From assembly GCA_013178275.1 (NCBI GenBank), contig JABLWZ010000004.1:62001-126000 (forward strand): DNA of 64,000 nucleotides. Direction: 5' to 3'. The position numbers and the translations under genes are program-made. Within the stretch, counting starts at the first letter, position 1. Every line of letters begins with the position of its first letter. Origin of the DNA: Bacillota bacterium (GTDB lineage: Bacteria > Bacillota > Ch66 > Ch109). A model generated the notes under the pieces. That model was given only the letters and a program-made list of their open reading frames with translations, had not been told where the DNA came from and did not search any database. Below, one piece after another: positions 9,056-16,369 of the stretch.

Positions 9056-9076
9056 TTGAGTTGACTATCAACTCAA
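9056..9076. promoter_or_regulatory. Perfect palindromic operator upstream of the XRE gene
   Basis: TTGAGTTGA (9056-9064), a 3-base centre CTA, then TCAACTCAA (9068-9076) is an exact 9-bp inverted repeat, 36 bases before the start codon of the XRE regulator at 9113. Size and position fit a dimeric HTH repressor site overlapping the operon promoter, so autoregulation of the Argonaute operon is likely. Confidence 0.65.
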
Positions 9077-9112
9077 CATGTGTTAATGTTTAAATGAGGT
9101 GAGAGGTAATAA

Positions 9113-9460
9113 ATGGAATTAACATTTGGCACACTACTAAGAATTAAAAGAAGAGAAGCGGGGCTAACGCAGAGGGAGCTCGCTGAAAAAGCAGGATTAG
9201 ATTTCTCTTATATAAGCAAAATTGAGAATGATCGGCTACCTCCTCCTGCAACTGATACTGTAATAAGGATATGTCACATTCTAAATATACCTCCTCAGGA
9301 GTTATTGGTACTAACAGGTAAATTACACCCCGAAATTGAGAGTACTGTAAGTTCAAGTATTGCAGCACAAGAGTTTATACTCGAAGCAAAACGTCTAAGT
9401 CTTTCCGAGGAAGATTGGAGAAAACTTACCAGTTCTTTACAGAAATTTCGTAAGGAGTAA
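9113..9460 (+). CDS. XRE-family transcriptional regulator
   Basis: 115 residues. Residues 6-63 form a Cro/C1-type helix-turn-helix: LLRIKRREAGLTQRELAEKA, then the recognition-helix segment DFSYISKIENDRLPPPATD. The C-terminal 50 residues are helical and probably mediate dimerisation. The start is supported by GAGGTGAGAGG 8-18 bases upstream. It is the first gene of a five-gene operon, ending 2 bases before the nuclease gene, and a perfect palindrome lies just upstream. It therefore most likely represses its own operon and keeps the Argonaute system quiet until induced. It could also act as an antitoxin-like control element; nothing in the sequence distinguishes the two. Confidence 0.9.
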   Translation: MELTFGTLLRIKRREAGLTQRELAEKAGLDFSYISKIENDRLPPPATDTVIRICHILNIPPQELLVLTGKLHPEIESTVSSSIAAQEFILEAKRLSLSEEDWRKLTSSLQKFRKE

Positions 9461-9462
9461 GA

Positions 9463-10434
9463 ATGGCTTCTTCAAAGACTAATAAAAGTGATACAGATAT
9501 TATACAAAAACGTCTTGAAAAGATTGTTTGGTCATATTCTCGCCGTGAGATATTTGAGCAATGCCCGAGACGTTATTATTATGAATACTACGGTTCGTCA
9601 AAGCGTTCCGCATTAAGTGATCCGGAGAAAACAAACTTAAGACATCTTAAGGGGATGCAAAATCGATATCAGAGAGCAGGTACGATTCTACATCTAGTAA
9701 TATCCACATACTTACGTCATGCACAAAAAGGAAATAATTGGTCATTGGATAGATTGATAAATTGGTCTAGTAAAATATTGCGTAGTGACAGATTATACTC
9801 CAATTCAGACCCCGACGGGAAAAATCCTATCAAAGAAAAATATCCGCCTATATTGTTGCGAGAATATCATTATCGCCAAAAAGATGTTAATTTGCTTTAT
9901 TCTGATATAGAAGAAAGGTTAAACTCGGCAATTGAATCGTTTTTAAAGGCTACGGTTTTTTCCGAATTTAGAGATGCAGGTGCTTTACCTGGGGCTTTAA
10001 TTGAGCAGAATTTACGTTTACAAAGCTTACCCTGTAAAGTGACTGGAAAACTTGATCTTGCATACAACTCCGACAGAAGTATCACAATTGTTGATTGGAA
10101 ACTCGGTGCTAGTGATGGAACTGGAGAGGATAGTTTACAGCTAGCGTCGTATGCGCTTTGGGCTATTGATAATTTTGGACATACAGCAGAAACAATTAGA
10201 ATTTGTAAAGCATACCTGCAATCGGAAGAAATAATTGATTATAAAATTAACGATAATGTTATAAGGGCAGCAAATTTGCGCATCCAGCAAGATGTAGAGC
10301 GTTTTATTTTATTACATAATTATGGTGACAAAGGCATTAGAGACGCATTTACACCATGTTCACAACCTGGGATATGCTCTTTGTGTAATTTTCAGATATT
10401 ATGCCCCGAAGGGAGGCTTTTCTTAGATGCTTGA
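9463..10434 (+). CDS. Cas4/AddB-like PD-(D/E)XK nuclease with Fe-S cluster
   Basis: 323 residues. The RecB-type nuclease core is visible as KLDLAYN (D198) and IVDWKLG (D211-x-K213), followed by the QLASYALWA (Q-x3-Y) motif. One cysteine near the N-terminus (C34 in FEQCPRRYYYEYYG) and three near the C-terminus (C305, C308, C314 in CSLCNFQILC) give the four-cysteine 4Fe-4S arrangement typical of Cas4 and AddB. No CRISPR array or other cas gene is near, so this is a stand-alone relative. It sits 2 bp after the XRE gene and overlaps the Argonaute gene by 8 bp, so the two are translationally coupled. It may generate or trim DNA guides for the Argonaute or degrade its targets; the role is inferred. 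Confidence 0.85.
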   Translation: MASSKTNKSDTDIIQKRLEKIVWSYSRREIFEQCPRRYYYEYYGSSKRSALSDPEKTNLRHLKGMQNRYQRAGTILHLVISTYLRHAQKGNNWSLDRLINWSSKILRSDRLYSNSDPDGKNPIKEKYPPILLREYHYRQKDVNLLYSDIEERLNSAIESFLKATVFSEFRDAGALPGALIEQNLRLQSLPCKVTGKLDLAYNSDRSITIVDWKLGASDGTGEDSLQLASYALWAIDNFGHTAETIRICKAYLQSEEIIDYKINDNVIRAANLRIQQDVERFILLHNYGDKGIRDAFTPCSQPGICSLCNFQILCPEGRLFLDA

Positions 10435-12733
10435 AACAAACCTCAGAATAATTAATCCAGGAATAAAGCTATGTATCAATGTTAGACGTGCTGTTGTCGA
10501 AGGTCAACATTTAACAAATGATTTACTAGAGCAAGCGTGCGGCTCTCTTCGTTACCGCCGTGGACTTTCTGCAGTACGCAACCCAGGAGTTCCTGCTGAT
10601 TTACTTATTGCTAGTAATAATCCTATCCAGCCAATCCATTTAGAAGGAGAAGACTGGGAACTTGATATCACTGATGCACATGAAACATCTCGTCAATTAA
10701 ATCTTACAAATTCTTACGGTAAACAATTAATTCCCCAATTGATTGAAAGGGAAGTACTTGTACAAATAGCACGCCGGACCGATCTTTGGAATTTAAATAG
10801 CCCTAGGATTTTTTATGAACGAGAACCCTTCCAAGTTAAAGAGGATATTGCAGCTTATCGTAGGTATGAAATTGCAGCCGTATATATAGAAGATGTTGGA
10901 GTAGCCATTGCTGTGGATATAGGTACTGCTTTTTTTACAGTAGAACCCATTTCTTATTACTTTGATAATACTTTATCTAATGAAGAACGTAAAAGACGTT
11001 ACCATTCTTTCCTAGAAATCACAGGAAGACAGACGGGGCAAAAAGGAACTCTAATGTATGATAATAGTCATAAACGAGTAAATTGTTATTTCGAAAAAGC
11101 CCCGCCGGATATTACCTGTTCCACAACAGGGAAAATACGTGTTAAGGGTACAACTTATGCTTCTTTAGCAGCTTACTACCAAGCCGAATATCCTAAGATT
11201 GGTGATTGTTGTGAGAAACAAGCTATTTGTGTTTCATTCCGCGGTATTCCCCGCCCTCAATGGGTAGTAGCGGATCGTGTTTGGGCACGGGTAATGAATG
11301 ACGATTTGCCAAAAGAGCTTAGTTCAGTAGACAAGATTCGGCCAGCTGATAGGCGTGAATTAATAAAAGCTTTTTGGAAAAAGCTTGAACCAAATCCACT
11401 CGGGCAAATTGCTCCTGGATTAAAAGATGGTTTTTGGGCCCCAGACCCACACCATATCGAATATTTGTCACCTGAGAAATTACATTTCGGAAAAGAAGGT
11501 TTTATTGCCAAACCAAGTAAAACTAATATATTTACATTGCGAAATCATTTTAAAGACCGTATGAACAACCTTTCGAAATTTGGTTGTTATTCTATTTCTC
11601 CAATGATAAATAGAACAATATATTGTGCTTATCCAAAGCATATTGGAGAGACTGTTGGCTCCCAATTCGCTAGTGATATTACAACAAGAATTCGCAATTG
11701 GACTGAATTACCTTTTGTAATTAAATTGGTAGATTATAAAACATCAATGGAAGCTATTGAAAAACTGAACAATGCCGAACAAAGTGGAACAGTTATTTTT
11801 ATTCTAGATAATGAACCTACTATTTACTATGATGTTTCACTAAATCTACCTAATTGGCGAATCAAAAGAGCTACAGCTCATACATTAAATGAACATTACA
11901 GATATCTAGATAGGGGAATTTGGGATAAAAAATTAAAAGATTATTCAAAAGAACGAGGGAAGCGGCGTTGGGAACAGTTTATAGTATTGAATGCATTAGA
12001 CCTACTACAACAAATGGATGGCATTCCCTGGAAAATAGATCACGCTGGGCCTTATGAAGCACAAGTAGCTATTGACGTAGGTCATGATAGACGTCATGTC
12101 GCAATTTCATTACTTATTGCCCGAAATACTGATAAAAAACCTAACTTTGGGATTTATACAAACGTTCAGGTAAAACCAGATTCTAAACAAGAAAAAATAA
12201 ACCATATCTTACTAAATGATCAGTTGTTTGAATTAATAAAAACTAGTTTAAGCCAAAATTTTAATCCAATAAACTCTATACTTATAGTCCGTGACGGTAA
12301 AATCTTCGATGAAGAAACTGAATCAATACAGTTATCTCTATCTCGTTTAAAAGATAATGGATTTTTAACAACCAATGCACGAATCGATATAGCGGAACTT
12401 CGAAAAGACAGTTTAAAATCAATCCGACTATGGGAAGTAAATAATAATCAGGTTATTAATCCATTAGAAGGAACAACTATTCGTATAAATAATAATATTA
12501 CCGTTATAACAACAACCGGGGAAGCAACCTTAACGCAAGGTACTGCAGAGCCTTTAACTCTTATTACAACTGAAAAGAATGTAAATGTGATAGATATTGC
12601 AGAAGCATTATTCTCCAGCTCACAGCTTAACTGGTCATCTCCGTCAGTAGCCCAACGTTTACCCCTAACATTAAAGCGGACAGATGATGAACTCCGAGTC
12701 CGTGCATCACAAGAGATCAGACGTATAGGCTAA
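10427..12733 (+). CDS. Prokaryotic Argonaute (PIWI protein)
   Basis: 768 residues, the size of a long pAgo. The C-terminal PIWI domain (about 515-768) shows AQVAIDVGHDRRHVAISLL with the first catalytic aspartate D550, SILIVRDGK with D623, a candidate glutamate finger near E589, QGTAEPLTLI (703-712), and the end block LNWSSPSVAQRLPLTLKRTDD. The DEDX tetrad therefore looks at least partly intact, suggesting guide-directed cleavage of nucleic acid; the fourth residue I cannot assign. N, PAZ and MID parts would lie in 1-510 but diverge too much to delimit by eye. It overlaps the Cas4-like nuclease gene, and two further genes follow in the operon. pAgos act in defence against plasmids and phage; association with Cas4-like nucleases is known for some pAgos. 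Confidence 0.88.
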   Translation: MLETNLRIINPGIKLCINVRRAVVEGQHLTNDLLEQACGSLRYRRGLSAVRNPGVPADLLIASNNPIQPIHLEGEDWELDITDAHETSRQLNLTNSYGKQLIPQLIEREVLVQIARRTDLWNLNSPRIFYEREPFQVKEDIAAYRRYEIAAVYIEDVGVAIAVDIGTAFFTVEPISYYFDNTLSNEERKRRYHSFLEITGRQTGQKGTLMYDNSHKRVNCYFEKAPPDITCSTTGKIRVKGTTYASLAAYYQAEYPKIGDCCEKQAICVSFRGIPRPQWVVADRVWARVMNDDLPKELSSVDKIRPADRRELIKAFWKKLEPNPLGQIAPGLKDGFWAPDPHHIEYLSPEKLHFGKEGFIAKPSKTNIFTLRNHFKDRMNNLSKFGCYSISPMINRTIYCAYPKHIGETVGSQFASDITTRIRNWTELPFVIKLVDYKTSMEAIEKLNNAEQSGTVIFILDNEPTIYYDVSLNLPNWRIKRATAHTLNEHYRYLDRGIWDKKLKDYSKERGKRRWEQFIVLNALDLLQQMDGIPWKIDHAGPYEAQVAIDVGHDRRHVAISLLIARNTDKKPNFGIYTNVQVKPDSKQEKINHILLNDQLFELIKTSLSQNFNPINSILIVRDGKIFDEETESIQLSLSRLKDNGFLTTNARIDIAELRKDSLKSIRLWEVNNNQVINPLEGTTIRINNNITVITTTGEATLTQGTAEPLTLITTEKNVNVIDIAEALFSSSQLNWSSPSVAQRLPLTLKRTDDELRVRASQEIRRIG

Positions 12734-12782
12734 ATTCTCATTCCTAGTAAAAATGAAATTTAGATTTTGGAGATGAATGGTA

Positions 12783-13232
12783 ATGAAAAATCAATGGTTA
12801 ATGGCTTACAATTTTGAACGAACAAATGAGTTGATTACTTCTATTAATACAATATCAATCCATAGTAAACTCCTTCTTAATGGATTTGATGACTCAGAAC
12901 GAATTCCCGAGGTTAAAAAAGCCGAAACTATTTTGATTAATTTCTTAAACCAACTTGAACCAATTGTTTCTGAGACAGAACATGACAAGAACAAAACAAT
13001 AGTAGGAATAGATCCACATCTTAGCATGTTAGCTAATCAATTCCTTACCGAAAGAGACCAATTACCGCCCCGCTCAAGTTTATACAACTTTTCCTTAAAG
13101 AAATTACGTTTGCTACTTTTATCCAACCAGCCTGATGAATTACATCAACTTATTTCATGTTTAAGGGATCTAAGAGCTTTATTAGAACAAGTTTCACAAA
13201 CTGATATTGAAGGTATATTTGGAGACCAGTAA
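12783..13232 (+). CDS. Unknown helical protein in the Argonaute operon
   Basis: 149 residues from the ATG at 12783, which sits about 10 bases after TTGGAG; an ATG two codons earlier (12777) is also open but too close to that site. The sequence is mostly predicted helix, Leu- and Ser-rich, without cysteines, membrane segments or a known motif; examples are IPEVKKAETILINFLNQLEP and SLKKLRLLLLSNQPDELHQL. It lies 49 bp after the Argonaute gene and 2 bp before the metallopeptidase-like gene, so it is co-transcribed with both. It may be a structural partner or an inhibitor paired with the downstream protein. Function unknown. Confidence 0.7.
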   Translation: MKNQWLMAYNFERTNELITSINTISIHSKLLLNGFDDSERIPEVKKAETILINFLNQLEPIVSETEHDKNKTIVGIDPHLSMLANQFLTERDQLPPRSSLYNFSLKKLRLLLLSNQPDELHQLISCLRDLRALLEQVSQTDIEGIFGDQ

Positions 13233-13234
13233 AT

Positions 13235-14377
13235 ATGCATACAATACTTTTGTCTCGTAACTATTCACTCTTAAATCAAATCTTAGATTTAAAATCTGTA
13301 ATTAAGGCAGCAACTATTTTGCCAGAATTAGAACATTATCGTTCATCTATATATAACGCTTGTATAACTCTGTGTGGGGTTGTAGAACGTAACATAAAAG
13401 ATCTGTCACTTGGAAACGATTCGATAATAGAAGATATACTGAGTAATACTCACCAAGCTACTTATTATATTAGGCTGATAGGTTCAAGGTTGACTTCACC
13501 TATACTTAGAGCATCTGAAAACGACCGTCTTAGCTTATTAACAATTAAATGGTTACACCAACAAAGCCCTAAAACAGTAATCTTTCCCCCAGCATTTCAT
13601 GATGGCAGTACAGCAATTTGGCCATTCATTCAATTCGCCCCTGTTTATTATTTATCTTTTTTTGACCAGAAAGGACTACTATTTCAGCCACTTCTTTTTC
13701 ATGAATATGGTCATCTTCTTTATGCATGCCACAGGGATGAAATGAATGACTTAGTAGGTGAGCTCCAGACTAAAATTGATAATAACTTATTACCTAATTC
13801 GCAACGCAATGATCGATATGCTAACAACCAGGCTAAGATAAGACAACAAATCGTTAATACATGGTATAGCTGGATACAAGAATTATTCTGTGACGCTATC
13901 GGGTTATTAATCGGTGGGCCTTGTTTTATTCATGCCATTTCTAGTCGTCTTAGTACAATGAACCCCAGCGATTTCTACCAACAATCATCTTATATGATGA
14001 ATAGTAGTCATCCAATAACCTGGTTAAGAATTCAATTAATTGCTGCTAGAGCAATGCCTTTAGGTTATCAAGATACTGCAGAACTACTATTACAAGAATG
14101 GAATCTAATAAAAAAATCAATGGGGATTACTGAAGATTATCATGGGTTCTACGATGTTAAACTTGAAAATGATATAACAAGAATAATAAATGACATGATC
14201 ACAGAAGCAGAACCTCGGTTGTGTACACAAACAGAAGCTTTAGGCAATAATTGGAATCCAGCATTGGATTCATTGATATGCTTATTTAACAGAGCCTGGA
14301 GGGTATATCACGAAAGCCCTAGTACTTATCCTATATGGGAAAAAGAAGCGATAAAACAAATATTAGCAATCAATTAA
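13235..14377 (+). CDS. HExxH zinc-metallopeptidase-like protein
   Basis: 380 residues. FHEYGHLLYA holds H156-E157-x-x-H160, and a second motif QELFCDAIGLLIGGP follows with E216 and D220, the HExxH...ExxxD pattern of gluzincin peptidases, where the downstream Glu is the third zinc ligand. There is no signal peptide or membrane helix, so it acts in the cytoplasm. The N-terminal 150 and C-terminal 150 residues are helical and unrecognised. It is the last gene of the Argonaute operon, 2 bp after the small helical gene. A protease in such an operon could activate a toxin or cleave a host factor on infection; that is inference. Peptidase activity is supported only by the motif. Confidence 0.7.
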   Translation: MHTILLSRNYSLLNQILDLKSVIKAATILPELEHYRSSIYNACITLCGVVERNIKDLSLGNDSIIEDILSNTHQATYYIRLIGSRLTSPILRASENDRLSLLTIKWLHQQSPKTVIFPPAFHDGSTAIWPFIQFAPVYYLSFFDQKGLLFQPLLFHEYGHLLYACHRDEMNDLVGELQTKIDNNLLPNSQRNDRYANNQAKIRQQIVNTWYSWIQELFCDAIGLLIGGPCFIHAISSRLSTMNPSDFYQQSSYMMNSSHPITWLRIQLIAARAMPLGYQDTAELLLQEWNLIKKSMGITEDYHGFYDVKLENDITRIINDMITEAEPRLCTQTEALGNNWNPALDSLICLFNRAWRVYHESPSTYPIWEKEAIKQILAIN

Positions 14378-14394
14378 AGTAGAAACAAGTAGTT

Positions 14395-15831
14395 GGGTGT
14401 ATCCCGGATTTTGTGTAGAGTCCCAATGATGTAAAATAAGGCAAGTATTTATTGGGGGCAGGTGGCATTAAAGGTCGGCAGCCCCCTTTGCCTGCATTAT
14501 ACGGTTAAAATCAACCTTGTCAATCTATTTGATCCGAGCTGCAAAGTAGATTTCCAACTGGGAGTGGATTTTTCCCCAATCCTGACGACGACCAGTCCAT
14601 TTCTTGGTTATGTCTATCATGGCCAGGTACAGCATCTTTAAAAGACTGTCGTCGGTAGGGAAAACCGACTTACTCTTGGTAACCTTGCGGAGCTGGCGGT
14701 TGAATCCTTCGATGGCATTGGTGGTATAAATCAGCTTTCGGACTTCTTCCGGGTACTTGAAATATGCTGATAAATTGGGCCAGTTGTTGCGCCAGGAAAC
14801 TCCGATTTTAGGGTATTTACCGCTCCATTTTTCATCGAAGCTATCAAGCTCGTAAGCAGCGGTCGGTTCATCAATGGCGGCATATACTTTTTTCAGATCT
14901 GTCATTAGAGTTTTGATATCTTTGTAAGAAACAAATCTGGTGGTATGGCGGATCTGATGGATAATACACTGCTGGATTTCAGTTTGGGGAAATACCGCCT
15001 CAATTGCACTGGTAAAGCCGGTTAATCCATCTACACAGGCAATTAGAATATCAACTACACCCCGATTTTTTAATCCATTCATGATTGATAGCCAAAATTT
15101 CGCGCTTTCATTTTCGCCTACCCACATCCCAGAACATCCTTTATTCCGTCCATGTTAATGCCAATAGCAATGTAAACCGCTTTCTTTACGATCTGGCCTT
15201 CACTGCGCACATGATAGTTAATAGCGTCCATGAAGACTACGGCATAAATGTTTTCCAGTGGCCGACTCTGCCACTCCTTAACCACGGGCAGGATTTTATC
15301 GGTGACTCGGCTTATGGTGCTGTCTGAGATGTCTATGCCATAGATATCCCTGATATGGGACTCAATATCGGCGGTAGTCATTCCTTTGGCATACATGGAT
15401 ATGATCTTTTCTTCAATATCACCTGATAGTGTGGTCTGCTGCTTTCTGATGATTTGAGGATTAAAGTCTCCTTTGCGGTCACGGGGAACAATTATGTCCA
15501 TATCACCGAAGCTGGTTTTCATGGTTTTTTCGCTATACCCATTACGGCAGTTGTCGGTTTGTTTGTTACGGTAATCGTATTTGCTGTAACCTAATTCCTC
15601 GTCTAGCTCCGCTTCCAAGCCGTTTTCCAGAACGGTGCTGACCATTTCTTTGAACAACTCCTGTACGCCCGCTACATCGTTGATACCCGCGTCCTGCAGC
15701 ATTTCCAGCAGCTTCTTTCGTTGTTCTCTTCTTTCGGGGCTAATTCTCTTCTTTGCCATTATTAAAACCTCCAAGCTGATGCTCTTATCTTACATCTGCT
15801 TGGAGGTTTACACAAAATCTGAAACGGTCTC
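14395..15831 (-). mobile_element. IS256-family insertion sequence
   Basis: The transposase frames are flanked by imperfect terminal inverted repeats sharing GATTTTGTGTA: at the left GGGTGTATCCCGGATTTTG from 14395, and on the other strand at the right GAGACCGTTTCAGATTTTG from 15831. The 1.44-kb length is normal for the family. I see no matching 8-9 bp target duplication (AAGTAGTT against AACTTTTC), which suggests that a deletion or rearrangement occurred at one side after insertion, here next to the missing tnsAB. Confidence 0.8.
14525..15774 (-). pseudogene. IS256-family transposase with a -1 frameshift
   Basis: Two adjoining frames encode one mutator-type transposase. The first (15774-15118) has SPERREQRKKLLEML, then YAVVFMDAINYHVRS with the first catalytic Asp, and ends KDVLGCG. 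The second (from 15127) resumes with MWVGENESAKFWL, carries IACVDGLTGF (second Asp) and TTNAIEGFNRQLRK (catalytic Glu), and ends at 14525. Intact relatives read through as LGMWVGENE, so one G is missing from the run at about 15124. Joined length is about 410 residues, normal for the family. The site lacks a typical A/T slippery sequence, so I read it as an inactivating mutation (or a sequencing error), not programmed frameshifting. Confidence 0.8.
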
Positions 15832-15950
15832 AACTTTTCGCCCGCCATATTGTTTAATAAATAGTAACCGCTGTTGCGGCTATTACATCGTTAGCAATTA
15901 ACTTGATCACATCTTGGTGATATGATTTCCATGCTTACAAGGTTACTAAT

Positions 15951-16330
15951 CTAGCTCGCAGCATTCTGTTCGCTTTCCGGCTCTAATCCAAAGTTCTCAG
16001 CCAGCTTTCGATGTTTCTCAACCTTCTCGCTTAGGTTATCAACATTGTAAAACCCCTTACCGATAACAGCCTGTTCTCGTTCAGAGAATATCTGCTGCCG
16101 GGTACCACTCGCGACAGACATCAATCGAAGAGAGTATACCACCGGAAAGTGAAGGTGGATAGCATCGTTGTCGACATCGGTGAAACCTATTACCTGAACT
16201 TGGTTCTTCTCTGCTATCTTAAAGAATATTTTGAGTAAATGGGCGGACGACATTACCCCGAAAATGTTGTCCAGTGGAAGGACCTTTGTTAAACTACGAC
16301 CACCGCTTAGCTTGCATCGGTGGTTGATCT
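15951..16330 (-). pseudogene. C-terminal fragment of an SMC/SbcC-like ATPase
   Basis: About 126 codons on the minus strand contain CKLSGGRSLTKVLPLDNIFG (ABC signature-like SGG followed by Walker B LPLDNIFG), then SSAHLLKIFFKIAEKNQVQV and HLHFPVVYSLRLMS, the typical end of SbcC/JetC-like SMC ATPases. The remaining N-terminal hundreds of residues (Walker A, coiled coil) are absent. Homology stops at about 16330, just where the sequence becomes the 5' region of tnsC (start 16370, opposite strand). So a recombination joint lies there: the fragment was probably cargo, for example of a Wadjet- or SbcC-like defence gene, brought next to tnsC when tnsA and tnsB were lost. Confidence 0.55.
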
Positions 16331-16369
16331 TGAGACCTGGAAACAAAAGAATGAAGGGAGGGATACTTT

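Noticed and set aside
9463..10434. CRISPR-Cas locus because of a Cas4-like protein
   Set aside because: No array, cas1/cas2 or effector gene is present; the gene is coupled to an Argonaute instead.
14378..14530. Terminator of the Argonaute operon
   Set aside because: The bases here belong to the IS256 left end; I see no convincing hairpin with a T-run after 14377.
15115..15130. Programmed frameshift in the IS256 transposase
   Set aside because: No A/T-rich slippery sequence or downstream stimulator is visible, and the family normally uses one frame.
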